From Beduini massiliensis (lineage in GTDB: Bacteria; Bacillota_I; Bacilli_A; Erysipelotrichales; Coprobacillaceae): a stretch of 64,000 bases of DNA. The notes below the pieces were generated by a model, which was not told where the DNA came from, searched no databases, and worked only from the letters and a program-made list of their open reading frames with translations. Position numbers and translations under genes: made by a program. Positions 17,791 through 26,206 of the stretch are shown here, in pieces; position 1 is the stretch's first letter, and each line of letters opens with the position of its first letter. Location of the stretch: positions 310,001 to 374,000 of the forward strand of contig NZ_CDPP01000006.1 in NCBI RefSeq assembly GCF_000829905.1, given 5' to 3'.

Positions 17791-18519
17791 CTATTCAATT
17801 TGTAATTTATTGTCGATTAAATATGTTGTTCCAACAAAGAATACCACAAGAAATACAGCGTTGATAAAGATATTAAAGATATAAAGTGATGTTCCATTCA
17901 ATGAATTAATTAACCCATAGAACAGTGATGAATCCATAATAAATCCTAAAGCTAAAAGTCCAAGAATATACCCACCTACACCAATTAATACTCGATTCTT
18001 TGTTACATATTTAGTATGCACAAAGGTAATCGTAAAATAGAAAGAAGCAATCATTGCCAAAGTAGAAGTTAAAGCGGCAATAAGTGATCGAACCACAGCT
18101 CCCGGATAAAGAGAGATATAATAACAAAATTGGTTAATAGCAGTAAAGATATCCCCAAATGAGAAGTCAGCAATCAACATCATCAAGATCATCAATCCTA
18201 ATCCTAAAATGAAGAAAGCGGCAAAAGTCCAAATCAATGCCCCGATCATTTTAGAAAAGACAAGTTCTTTAGATGATACCGGCAGCGTTAATGTCAGATA
18301 TCCGGGACGGCTGAACATTGAGCGTGAAAAGTGCTGAACGATATTCACAAAGATTGAAATCACAATTCCAAATAACGCCACCATCAATAAACCACTTAAG
18401 AATTGATTGATGACAGCCGGTAAGAACGGTGTCGCACAACAAAGCAGCAAGTAAATCACAAAAGTTAATAAGTATTGGCGATAAGAACCAATCAGTTCAT
18501 ATTTTAATAATTTTAGCAT
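17791..18519 (-). CDS. ABC transporter permease (six-helix)
   Basis: A 242-residue membrane protein with about six hydrophobic helices, starting MLKLLKYELIGSYRQYLLTF, which matches the ABC-2 type permease pattern. It overlaps the ATPase gene by 7 bases and precedes the GntR gene by 12 nt. The pair would form a homodimeric exporter. Substrate is not predictable, although the GntR/YtrA arrangement is shared with systems responding to cell-envelope stress. No extracellular domain is present. Confidence 0.85.
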   Translation of the reverse strand: MLKLLKYELIGSYRQYLLTFVIYLLLCCATPFLPAVINQFLSGLLMVALFGIVISIFVNIVQHFSRSMFSRPGYLTLTLPVSSKELVFSKMIGALIWTFAAFFILGLGLMILMMLIADFSFGDIFTAINQFCYYISLYPGAVVRSLIAALTSTLAMIASFYFTITFVHTKYVTKNRVLIGVGGYILGLLALGFIMDSSLFYGLINSLNGTSLYIFNIFINAVFLVVFFVGTTYLIDNKLQIE

Positions 18520-19214
18520 TTGAATACCTCCCTAAACAATTCATCGATAGACATATGACGATCATTTCTCAATGTCTCCGTATTTTCATGCATAATCAAT
18601 TTCCCCTCTTTGATAAAGACAACTTCATCAAAGATCGTTTCCAAATCACTAATTAAATGGGTAGAGATAATAACTAAGGCATCTTCTGCATAGTTATTTA
18701 ATATCACATCTAAAATGACTTCTCTGGCTGCCGGATCGACCCCTGCAATCGGTTCATCCAAGATATAAATCTTTGCTTTTCGTGACATGACCAAACATAA
18801 TTGAAATTTTTCTCTCATCCCTTTTGACATGGATTTGATTTTCATTTCCGGTGTTAAATTAAAGCGGGTCATCAACTCTATGCAATGAGCATATTGGAAG
18901 TCGGAATACAGTTCCCTAAACATGTTTAATGCATCTTTAGCGTGCATCCAGTCTAAGAAATAAGATTCATCCGGCAAATAAGAGATTATCTCTCTTGAAT
19001 GAACACCAATGGGTTGTCCATCAATCAATACATTCCCGTTATATGCCTTTAATAATCCGTTTAATATTTTGATTAAAGTTGTTTTCCCCGAACCATTCGG
19101 TCCTAATAAGCCAATAATCTTTCCTGATTTAAGACTTAAAGAAATATTGGTTAAAGCGATTTTCTTTCCATACATCATGGAAAGATCTTCTATTTTAATT
19201 AATTCGTTTTCCAT
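18513..19214 (-). CDS. ABC transporter ATP-binding protein
   Basis: A 233-residue nucleotide-binding subunit: Walker A GPNGSGKTT (~residue 38), Q-loop region replaced by YLPDES, signature MSKGMREK (the LSKGM-type variant usual in YtrB-like exporters rather than LSGGQ), Walker B IYILDEP with catalytic Glu, and the switch His in ISTHL. First gene of the three-gene operon; ribosome binding site AGGAGGGA. It energises the permease encoded immediately downstream. Confidence 0.94.
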   Translation of the reverse strand: MENELIKIEDLSMMYGKKIALTNISLSLKSGKIIGLLGPNGSGKTTLIKILNGLLKAYNGNVLIDGQPIGVHSREIISYLPDESYFLDWMHAKDALNMFRELYSDFQYAHCIELMTRFNLTPEMKIKSMSKGMREKFQLCLVMSRKAKIYILDEPIAGVDPAAREVILDVILNNYAEDALVIISTHLISDLETIFDEVVFIKEGKLIMHENTETLRNDRHMSIDELFREVFKC

Positions 19215-19228
19215 AGTTTCCCTCCTAC

Positions 19229-19274
19229 TGTATTAATACACTAATACAATAACACGCACTATTAGGTTTGTCAA
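19229..19274 (-). promoter_or_regulatory. Promoter and palindromic operator of the GntR-ABC operon
   Basis: On the minus strand: -35 TTGACA (19269-19274), 17 nt, -10 TATTGT (19246-19251). Directly downstream, over the expected transcription start, is the perfect 12-bp palindrome TGTATTAATACA (19229-19240), preceded by AG on the minus strand. YtrA-type GntR proteins bind AT-rich palindromes with TGTA/TACA ends, so this is a good candidate operator for the operon's own regulator. Confidence 0.7.
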
Positions 19275-19282
19275 CAAGATAA

Positions 19283-19312
19283 ACAAAAAAAGTTAGAAAT
19301 TAATCTAACTTT
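19283..19312 (-). terminator. Terminator upstream of the GntR-ABC operon
   Basis: 9-bp stem AAAGTTAGA / TCTAACTTT (19289-19297 / 19304-19312); on the minus strand it runs into seven T residues. It would stop transcripts from the nfn operon about 290 nt after its last gene. Confidence 0.75.
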
Positions 19313-19376
19313 ATGCTCGATAGTATCAGCTTGAATTACCAAATGTTTTTTCATTCAACTACGTAAGGCATTGTTT

Positions 19377-19475
19377 TTAACTGATATATTGATAGGAAAA
19401 TCCAAATAAATAGATAATTCCCCCAATCAGAAGCACGTACTCTTTATCAGCTCCCACATAAGCATAGGAAATCAT
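19377..19475 (-). other. Short hydrophobic reading frame, possible gene remnant
   Basis: Within the otherwise empty stretch 19313-19604 a 32-codon frame encodes MISYAYVGADKEYVLL followed by GGIIYLFGFSYQ, looking like one membrane helix. There is no ribosome binding site. It may be the tail of a decayed membrane-protein gene or chance. The remainder of this 290-base stretch shows nothing else recognisable. Confidence 0.25.
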
Positions 19476-19604
19476 TTTTATACAGTTTTAAATTCTGAAC
19501 ATAAGGGAACAGCGTATTCAAAAGTAACCGCTGTCTCCAATATATAGTCTTATGAATCACAAATCACTCTTGGGTCTCTTCAAAACATACTATACGTATC
19601 TCGA

Positions 19605-20993
19605 TTATTTTTTACTTAATGCTTCATCGATTGCTTTGGCTGCATTTTTTCCAGCCCCCATCGCTAAAATAACAGTTGCCGCTCCAGTGACAACATCTCC
19701 ACCGGCATAAACCCCGTCTTTACTGGTTGCCATGGTTTCTTCTTCAACGATGATTCCGCCCCATTTTTGTGTTTCTAATCCCGGCGTTGTCTGACGAATC
19801 AAAGGGTTAGGACTTTGACCGATTGCTTCAATAACAGTGCCTACTTCCAATAAAAATTCACTGCCTTCTTTTTCAACCGGACGTCTTCTTCCAGACGCAT
19901 CCGGTTCTCCCAATGTCATTTCCACACATTCCATTGACTTTACCCAACCGTCTTCGCCATGAATCGCAATTGGGTTATTTAATAGTTTAAAAATGATGCC
20001 TTCTTCTTTGGCATGATGGATTTCTTCTTTTCTGGCTGGCAGTTCTTCTTCACCACGACGATAAACAATATAAACTTCTTTTGCACCAAGACGTTTCGCT
20101 GTTCTGGCAGCATCCATAGCGACATTTCCGCCACCGATTACTGCCACTTTTTCCCCGATTTTAACAGGGGTTGGATGATTTGGAAACTGATAGGCTTTCA
20201 TTAAATTGACACGTGTCAAAAATTCGTTAGCCGCATATACCCCATTCAAATTCTCTCCGGGAATCCCCATAAAACGCGGCAGTCCGGCACCGGATCCAAC
20301 AAAGATCGCTTCATACCCCTCATCTTTTAATTCATCGATTGTGATTGAACGTCCGACGATTACATTCGTTTCAACATGAACCCCTAGTTTTTTAACGTTA
20401 TCCACTTCTTTTGCAACAAGCGCTTTAGGTAAACGGAATTCCGGAATACCGTAAACCAATACACCGCCGGTCTCATGCAATGCTTCAAATACCGTCACAT
20501 CATAGCCACGTTTTGCTAATTCCCCGGCACAAGTAATTCCCGCCGGACCGGAACCCACGATTGCAACTTTATGATGATTCTTTTCGATCTCAACTGTTTC
20601 TTCTTTATTTAATGCCATATGATAATCGGCAACAAAACGTTCCAAACGTCCGATTCCTACAGCTTCACCCTTAATCGCACGAACACATTTTCCCTCACAT
20701 TGATTTTCCTGTGGGCATACACGTCCGCAAATAGCCGGCAAGGCATTTTCACGTTTAATGGTATGATATGCCGCTTCGATATCCCCCTGTGCTACATGCT
20801 GGATAAATTCGGGAATTGGTACTCCTACCGGACACCCATTCATACAAGGTTTATGACGACAGTTTAAACAGCGTGTTGCCTCTTCTTGAGCCTGTTCCAA
20901 AGTATATCCCAAAGCAACTTCCTTAAAGTTTTTATTACGTACATCTGCCTCTTGTTCAGGCATCTTGACTTTTTTCAATGACATGTTTGGCAT
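19605..20993 (-). CDS. nfnB: NADPH-binding large subunit NfnB (GltD-like, glutamate synthase small-chain family)
   Basis: A 462-residue flavoprotein. The N-terminal ~130 residues carry two 4Fe-4S Cys sets (CLNCRHKPCMNGCPVG and CGRVCPQENQCEGKC), then an FAD site (VAIVGSGPAGITCAGELA), the GGVLVYGIPEFRLPK segment, and a second Rossmann site for NADP(H) (VAVIGGGNVAMDAARTAKRLGA). On its own it could be read as gltD/GltA, but its position one base after an NfnA-type gene, without a GltB large subunit, identifies the electron-bifurcating NADH-dependent ferredoxin:NADP+ oxidoreductase. The binding site GGAGGAAAG lies inside the end of nfnA. Confidence 0.88.
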   Translation of the reverse strand: MPNMSLKKVKMPEQEADVRNKNFKEVALGYTLEQAQEEATRCLNCRHKPCMNGCPVGVPIPEFIQHVAQGDIEAAYHTIKRENALPAICGRVCPQENQCEGKCVRAIKGEAVGIGRLERFVADYHMALNKEETVEIEKNHHKVAIVGSGPAGITCAGELAKRGYDVTVFEALHETGGVLVYGIPEFRLPKALVAKEVDNVKKLGVHVETNVIVGRSITIDELKDEGYEAIFVGSGAGLPRFMGIPGENLNGVYAANEFLTRVNLMKAYQFPNHPTPVKIGEKVAVIGGGNVAMDAARTAKRLGAKEVYIVYRRGEEELPARKEEIHHAKEEGIIFKLLNNPIAIHGEDGWVKSMECVEMTLGEPDASGRRRPVEKEGSEFLLEVGTVIEAIGQSPNPLIRQTTPGLETQKWGGIIVEEETMATSKDGVYAGGDVVTGAATVILAMGAGKNAAKAIDEALSKK

Positions 20994-20994
20994 C

Positions 20995-21822
20995 TTATCT
21001 TTCCTCCATAGTGAGGTGACAGATATGCTGTTCCTCAGATTTAAACATACGCTGACGATTGATCAATTCATCAAAATCTACTAACATTCCATCAAAATCA
21101 GGACCATCAACACATGCAAACTTAATCTTTCCGTCTACACTGACACGACAGCAGCCGCACATTCCGGTCCCATCAATCATAATCGGATTTAATGATACCG
21201 ATGTTTTGATTTGATAAGGACGTGTCACATTCACGACTGCTTTCATCATTGGTACAGGTCCGATCGCAATGACTTCATCAAATGTTTCGTTCTTATCTAA
21301 CAGTTCCTGAAGTACTGTAGTAACAAATCCCTTTGTCCCTGCTGATCCATCATCTGTCGCAATATAAACGTGTTCGCAGATAGGTTCAAATTTCTCTTTC
21401 CATAAAATATATTCTTTACTTCTTCCCCCGATAATAACATCCACTTTCACTCCCATATCATGCAATGCTTTTAACTGTGGATACAGCGGTGCAGCACCAA
21501 CGCCACCAGCAACACCAATCACATGCTGATGTTTGGATAAAACGGTTGGAACTCCTAAAGGTCCGGCAAAATCTTGAAGTTCATCCCCTTCATTCAGCTT
21601 CGCTAATTGTGCCGTAGAATACCCGACAATCTGATAAATAATCGTTACCGTTTCTTTTTCACGATCAAAATCAGCAATCGTTAACGGAATCCTTTCGCCA
21701 TCTTCACTTACTCTTAATATGATAAACTGTCCAGCAAGACATTTACGTGATACATGAGGTGCCTTAATTTCCATCAATTCAACGACATCGTTTAATTTCT
21801 CTTTTTTTATGATTTTATACAT
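20995..21822 (-). CDS. nfnA: FAD/NAD-binding small subunit NfnA (dihydroorotate dehydrogenase electron-transfer type)
   Basis: A 275-residue ferredoxin reductase-type protein: N-terminal FAD barrel (ERIPLTIADFD, the RxYS/T-like site), NAD(H) domain (IGVAGGVGAAPLYPQLKAL) and a 2Fe-2S site with Cys residues in GTGMCGCCRVSVDGKIKFACVDGPDFDG. It pairs with NfnB to couple NADH and reduced ferredoxin oxidation to NADP+ reduction, a soluble cytoplasmic complex typical of fermentative anaerobes. It is first in a two-gene operon with its own promoter. Confidence 0.88.
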   Translation of the reverse strand: MYKIIKKEKLNDVVELMEIKAPHVSRKCLAGQFIILRVSEDGERIPLTIADFDREKETVTIIYQIVGYSTAQLAKLNEGDELQDFAGPLGVPTVLSKHQHVIGVAGGVGAAPLYPQLKALHDMGVKVDVIIGGRSKEYILWKEKFEPICEHVYIATDDGSAGTKGFVTTVLQELLDKNETFDEVIAIGPVPMMKAVVNVTRPYQIKTSVSLNPIMIDGTGMCGCCRVSVDGKIKFACVDGPDFDGMLVDFDELINRQRMFKSEEQHICHLTMEER

Positions 21823-21850
21823 TTTTCAACCCTCTTTCCACTTTTTCCTT

Positions 21851-21879
21851 ATTATATATAAATTTTATTTTAAAATCAA
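21851..21879 (-). promoter_or_regulatory. Promoter of the nfnAB operon
   Basis: On the minus strand: TTGATT (-35, 21874-21879), 17 nt, TATAAT (-10, 21851-21856), in the short divergent gap with the epimerase gene. Confidence 0.7.
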
Positions 21880-21914
21880 TCCATCTTTGTTACTATTGAT
21901 ATGGAGGTAACAGC

Positions 21915-22934
21915 ATGAAAATATTAATTATCGGTGGTACCGGTACAATCAGTACCCCAATCACCAATGCTTTAGCAAAACACACACACAATGAAGTCTA
22001 TGTCTTAAACCGCGGTCATCATAATGAGCGCCTGCACCCCAACATTATTCCATTAGTCGGGGATATCCATGATAAAGAAGCGATTGCTTCTTTAATCAAA
22101 GAAATGACATTTGATACTGTCATTAATTTCATTTTATTCACACCTGCCCAAGCCTATGATAATATTGCATTATTTAAAGGAAAAACGAAACAGTTTATTT
22201 TCATTTCAACAGTCGTGACTTATAACCATGACGGTGCTGTTTGCTTTAATGAAGAGCATCCACTTGGGAATCGTTATTCTCACTATGGTCAAGGCAAGCA
22301 AGCTTGTGAGGAAATTTTCAGAAAAGCCTATCAAGAACAAGGGTTCCCGATCACGATCGTTCGTCCTTCCCAAACCTATTCCAATGATCGTATTCCTTTA
22401 AGTATCAAGGGAAAGAACTGCTATAGTGTAATCAAAAGAATGTCGGAAGAAAAAGAAGTTATCATTCATGGCGACGGAAACAGCTTATGGACATGTACCC
22501 ATGCCGATGATTTTGCCAAGGGATTTATTCCCTTAGTGGGAAATCCAAATACAATCAACGAGGCCTATCAGATTGTTTCCGATGAACACGTCAGTTGGAA
22601 CATGATTTATCAATATTTAGCGAAATTATTAAATGTTCCTTTCAAACCGATCTACATCACCACCGACCTGCTTTCTAAAAGCAAAAAGTATTCATTAGGA
22701 GAAAGCATTCAAGGGGATAAGCAGTTTTCACATCTTTTTGATACAACAAAGATCAAACAGATCGCTCCTGACTTTGATTGTGCCATTCCTATTGAAAAAG
22801 GATTAGCTATGTATCTTGATTACATGGAAAAGCATCCTGAATTAAAACAAGCAGATGCCGAGTTTGATCAGTGGTGTGATCAAGTCATCGATGCCTATAA
22901 ATCAGCAATGAAAAATGTAGAAAAGGTTTTATAA
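21915..22934 (+). CDS. NAD-dependent epimerase/dehydratase family protein (extended SDR)
   Basis: A 339-residue Rossmann-fold protein with the dinucleotide-binding motif ILIIGGTGTISTPIT at the N-terminus. The middle has FIFISTVVTYNHDG and SHYGQGKQACEE, where Tyr-x3-Lys (YGQGK) is the SDR catalytic pair. The C-terminal part (~170-330) would bind the substrate; the reaction cannot be named. Start supported by GGAGGTAAC. It is followed two bases later by a Cof-type phosphatase gene, with which it probably shares a transcript. Divergent from nfnA. Confidence 0.85.
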   Translation: MKILIIGGTGTISTPITNALAKHTHNEVYVLNRGHHNERLHPNIIPLVGDIHDKEAIASLIKEMTFDTVINFILFTPAQAYDNIALFKGKTKQFIFISTVVTYNHDGAVCFNEEHPLGNRYSHYGQGKQACEEIFRKAYQEQGFPITIVRPSQTYSNDRIPLSIKGKNCYSVIKRMSEEKEVIIHGDGNSLWTCTHADDFAKGFIPLVGNPNTINEAYQIVSDEHVSWNMIYQYLAKLLNVPFKPIYITTDLLSKSKKYSLGESIQGDKQFSHLFDTTKIKQIAPDFDCAIPIEKGLAMYLDYMEKHPELKQADAEFDQWCDQVIDAYKSAMKNVEKVL

Positions 22935-22936
22935 TA

Positions 22937-23722
22937 ATGAAGAAGCTATTATTCTTTGATATTGATGGCACATTATTGAGCGAAACGACTCATGAAGTAC
23001 CGCTTAGTGCCAGAGCGGCATTAAGACAAGCACAAGCTAATGGGCATCTTGTGTTTATTAATACCGGCCGTCCCTATGCGTCCATCTCCCAAGACATCAA
23101 AGACTTAAACTATGATGGGATTTTATGTGGCTGTGGTACTTACATTGAGTTTCATCAGCAGATCCTGTTTCATCAGGAAATTTCCCCGGAAATAATCGAT
23201 CACATTATCCCCTCTTTAAGAAAGCATCAGATTTCTGCTTTATTAGAAGGCAAAGATGCTGTCTACTATGACCCACATAATCAACATCCGCGTGTCGCCA
23301 AAATAAAAAACAACTACACGGCAATGGGCATGGATACTCAGCATACTTGGGATGATCCTGATATCCATTTTGACAAATTTACTTTCTGGCATGATGAACA
23401 CAGTAATTTTTCAGCCTTTCAAAAAGAGATGCTGCCTTATTTTGATTATATTGAACGTGCTCATGACTTTGGTGAATGTGTTCCGCACGGCTTTACAAAA
23501 GCAACCGGTATTCAATTTCTGATGAATGCGATGAACATCAGCCATGAACATACCTATTGTTTTGGTGACAGTACAAACGATCTTTCCATGCTTGAATACT
23601 GCCAGCATAGTGTCGCTATGAAAAACAGTGATCCACGTATTTTCAGTCATGTCGAATATATCACCACAGATGTTGATGATGATGGGATTGCCAATGCCTT
23701 GCTTCATTATCAGCTCATTTAA
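22937..23722 (+). CDS. HAD-superfamily Cof-type phosphatase
   Basis: A 261-residue HAD phosphatase of the Cof/YidA (IIB) group. Motif I is FFDIDGTLL with the two catalytic Asp, motif II is the Thr in INTGRP, and motif IV is GDSTNDLSML. The cap domain lies between residues ~85 and 185. Members dephosphorylate sugar phosphates or nucleotides; the substrate here is unknown. It begins two bases after the epimerase stop without a strong binding site of its own, so translation may depend on the upstream gene. Confidence 0.92.
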   Translation: MKKLLFFDIDGTLLSETTHEVPLSARAALRQAQANGHLVFINTGRPYASISQDIKDLNYDGILCGCGTYIEFHQQILFHQEISPEIIDHIIPSLRKHQISALLEGKDAVYYDPHNQHPRVAKIKNNYTAMGMDTQHTWDDPDIHFDKFTFWHDEHSNFSAFQKEMLPYFDYIERAHDFGECVPHGFTKATGIQFLMNAMNISHEHTYCFGDSTNDLSMLEYCQHSVAMKNSDPRIFSHVEYITTDVDDDGIANALLHYQLI

Positions 23723-23749
23723 AAAGGACAATCTAGCATTGTCCTTTTC
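23722..23749. terminator. Bidirectional terminator between the HAD and P-II-like genes
   Basis: Perfect 11-bp stem AAAAGGACAAT / ATTGTCCTTTT (23722-23732 / 23738-23748) with a 5-nt loop. It overlaps the ends of both convergent genes. Confidence 0.88.
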
Positions 23750-24086
23750 TTGTGATAAAACTGCCATAAACTTCATCGAGAGGCAAAATCATCAATACTC
23801 CCGAATTAGGCTGGTCCAATCCACCTGTTACTTCATTTACAATCTGTTTAAACTTCGCAATCTTTTCCTCTTCCATACAAAAAAGCATCGTCTTGTTGGC
23901 ATCACGAGGAATAATAAACAACTGCTTTAATACGGATACTAAATCCTCATTTTGATAATCGGTTTGCTTCTTTGCCATTCCCATACTATCCAAAATTGTA
24001 CCGCCACGAATCCCGGCATTATAAAGCTTGCCTAAAAACGTTTCTTGCAAATCCGGATTGTTGAGAATAAAAATGACTAATTTCAT
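23733..24086 (-). CDS. Small P-II/CutA-like ferredoxin-fold protein
   Basis: A 117-residue protein resembling P-II-like proteins. The N-terminus KLVIFILNNPDLQETFLGKLYNAGIRG looks like the first beta-alpha unit of the fold, the middle has a variable loop, and the end has a second half MLFCMEEEKIAKFKQIVNEVTG. Key nitrogen-PII residues, such as the uridylylated Tyr loop, are not evident, so it is probably not GlnB. The start is the ATG at 24086 behind GGGGTGAG; a GTG three codons earlier is less likely. It is 13 nt downstream of a membrane protein gene (24100-25377) and probably acts with it. Family assignment is by pattern only. Confidence 0.6.
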   Translation of the reverse strand: MKLVIFILNNPDLQETFLGKLYNAGIRGGTILDSMGMAKKQTDYQNEDLVSVLKQLFIIPRDANKTMLFCMEEEKIAKFKQIVNEVTGGLDQPNSGVLMILPLDEVYGSFITRKGQC

Positions 24087-24099
24087 TTTTCTCACCCCA

Positions 24100-25377
24100 T
24101 TATTTATAAACTGTACGTGTTACCACGAAACTGCCTTCTTTTTTGAACTCACGTTCAAAATAATCGTAATAAGTTCCCGGTGTTATCATGCCGTTAATAT
24201 TCAACAAATCGGTTCCGGCTTTACCTAGAACGCTGTCTGCCAACAAAACACAGTTTGTACTCATAACAAAATAAGTCTTAAAACGGCTGTATTTAAACTT
24301 ATATAGTTTGGCGTCACAATCTTTTACTAACAGACTTCCATAATCCTGATACTTTTCCGGATGCTCGGGATCTTTCATGATCGGCGGCTCCCAAGGCACT
24401 AACCTTGATTTTAATTCATCGATCTTCGCTTTTACATTTTTATATTGTTCTTGATCTAACTTTAATCCATAACTAAATAACGTTTTTTTACTGTGTTCAA
24501 TACAAAAGGGAATGTATTTTTCTTTACTTGTAATAAACAAAATACCATCACCGATCGATTCCATTAATTTAAACGAATCCTGATCGTAATTCCCATAAGA
24601 GATGATCTCATGATCAAAATACAAATCAACATGTCCCAATGCACCATAGCCATTTTGGGTAACATGGATAAAAACCTCAATATCAGGATTCACTTCTTCT
24701 TTCTTTTCTACGAACTCTGTCACTTCACCATCATCATCGTATTCGCCTAAATATTTATTGATTGCCTGCAAGGCACGATACGGCAGCAATGCCACCAAGA
24801 AGATGGGCAGGTTAAAGCGAACCATTCTTTTATATTTTGTTTTTGTTGCTTTAGGAATGATCAGTTCAAAACCATCACGCACATAAGTATATCCCAAACA
24901 TACCGCGTACAGCCCCAACAGCAAAAACAATTGTCCTACTCTGGCAAATGGCGTTAATACCAAAGATAACCCTAAGCCAATAAATAAGAGCGCATCTAAT
25001 AACAAGATCAGACGACCTTTTACATGATCCTTACGATAAATAAAATAAGTAATGAGTTTTAATACTCCCGTCATTATTCCATATAATCCAAATAAGATAA
25101 CAATCAACGAAACAGGCACTTTTGGAAACAGCTGTATCAATTCTCCCGCAACGATACTGGCTAAAGCTGTCGTCAAAGATATTGATTTCTTGACATCATT
25201 TGAACCAATCACTAAAGCCACTAATTGAAATACTCCGGCAATAATCAATAGGGAAGCGATGAGTTCGATCATCGTTATCGCAAACGTTGCCCGCATAATC
25301 ATAACACTGATCCCTAAAACAACAAGACATGTTCCTCCGATGACCATGGAAGAGGATTCCCAACGTTTATCCTTCAT
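24100..25377 (-). CDS. Membrane protein with HdeD-like N-terminus and possible permuted papain-like domain
   Basis: A 425-residue protein of unknown function. Residues ~10-165 form about six helices in HdeD/DUF308 style, with a weaker hydrophobic segment near 190-200. An acidic linker (EYDDDGEVTEF) leads to a soluble domain (~230-425). In it, His249 of GALGHVDLYF precedes Asn375-Cys376 of STNCVLLADSVL by ~125 residues. This His-then-Cys order with an N-C motif is the arrangement of circularly permuted NlpC/P60 (LRAT/YiiX-like) folds. That assignment is inference; neither the fold nor the activity is proven. The ribosome binding site is GGGGGGAGAG. It lies in a minus-strand group with VanZ and the P-II-like protein. 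Confidence 0.6.
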   Translation of the reverse strand: MKDKRWESSSMVIGGTCLVVLGISVMIMRATFAITMIELIASLLIIAGVFQLVALVIGSNDVKKSISLTTALASIVAGELIQLFPKVPVSLIVILFGLYGIMTGVLKLITYFIYRKDHVKGRLILLLDALLFIGLGLSLVLTPFARVGQLFLLLGLYAVCLGYTYVRDGFELIIPKATKTKYKRMVRFNLPIFLVALLPYRALQAINKYLGEYDDDGEVTEFVEKKEEVNPDIEVFIHVTQNGYGALGHVDLYFDHEIISYGNYDQDSFKLMESIGDGILFITSKEKYIPFCIEHSKKTLFSYGLKLDQEQYKNVKAKIDELKSRLVPWEPPIMKDPEHPEKYQDYGSLLVKDCDAKLYKFKYSRFKTYFVMSTNCVLLADSVLGKAGTDLLNINGMITPGTYYDYFEREFKKEGSFVVTRTVYK

Positions 25378-25413
25378 CGCTCTCCCCCCCTTAAAGTTAT
25401 TATATAATAATAA

Positions 25414-26097
25414 TTAATCACGATAAAGCAAATGTTTCCATGCTTTCTTCACAAATGGAATCTTATAGATTAAAAAGACAATCATGACTCCCGTAAAATT
25501 TAAAATAAAATCATCGATATCCCCGACCCCGACACTAAAATACACTTGTGCACATTCACTTAAAATGATGGTGGTTGCCATAAAAAGCGGAAAACGAAAG
25601 AAAGAATCCATCGTATCCGATAAAGTGGGCAGCAGGATTCCCATCGGAGCAAAAACAATCAAGTTCCCTACCACATTGAGTAATAAATGAGATAAATAAA
25701 TATGACCGTTTTGATATGCCAACATATAATCTTTCATCATTTTAAAGGGTTCCAAATTGATTCCTTCCACCATATTGGATAACAGTTTATTATTTTGTAC
25801 TGTGATGCTTCTGCCAAAATCACCATCAAAAAATAAGACATAGATAAGATTAACCAAATAAATAACAAAAACAAGCGAGATAAAGGCAGTCATTAACTTA
25901 CGTTTTTGTGAACGCTCTTTTAACTCTTTCAATAATTGCCAAACGCTTAGGCTTAACCATAAAATCCCCAGTGTCACAATCATAATTTTTTCTTTTACGC
26001 CAAATGTGATGACCGGACTTATGGCAACAAAGATTTGATAAAGAAGGGTAGATAAAAATAAAATAAAGTATAAGATGAATGGTTTATTTATTTTCAT
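25414..26097 (-). CDS. VanZ family membrane protein
   Basis: A 227-residue protein with about five to six hydrophobic helices and the VanZ-like core: NLIVFAPMGILLPTL, then LSECAQVYFSVGVGDIDDFILNFTGVMIVFLIYK. The latter resembles the family E/S-x-x-Q...D-x-x-D-x-x-x-N-x-x-G pattern. VanZ gives low-level teicoplanin resistance in Tn1546, but most chromosomal members have no defined role. Start supported by AGGAGGCG. It is first in a run of three minus-strand genes with the HdeD-like protein and the P-II-like protein. A second VanZ-family gene lies at 49718-50344. Confidence 0.85.
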   Translation of the reverse strand: MKINKPFILYFILFLSTLLYQIFVAISPVITFGVKEKIMIVTLGILWLSLSVWQLLKELKERSQKRKLMTAFISLVFVIYLVNLIYVLFFDGDFGRSITVQNNKLLSNMVEGINLEPFKMMKDYMLAYQNGHIYLSHLLLNVVGNLIVFAPMGILLPTLSDTMDSFFRFPLFMATTIILSECAQVYFSVGVGDIDDFILNFTGVMIVFLIYKIPFVKKAWKHLLYRD

Positions 26098-26156
26098 ACG
26101 CGCCTCCTTCTTAACCCTTATAGTATATCATAATGTCAGGCTAATCCAAATAAAAA

Positions 26157-26193
26157 GCAAAAAAATAATCTGAGGTTTAATCCCCAGATTATT
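26157..26193 (-). terminator. Terminator of adhE
   Basis: Minus-strand 9-bp stem AATAATCTG / CAGATTATT (plus 26185-26193 / 26164-26172) with a 12-nt loop and a run of seven T residues (plus 26157-26163). Confidence 0.88.
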
Positions 26194-26206
26194 TCAATTT
26201 CAGACA

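Noticed and set aside
19605-20993. Annotation as the glutamate synthase small subunit gltD
   Set aside because: No gltB gene nearby, while an NfnA-type gene lies one base upstream in the same operon.
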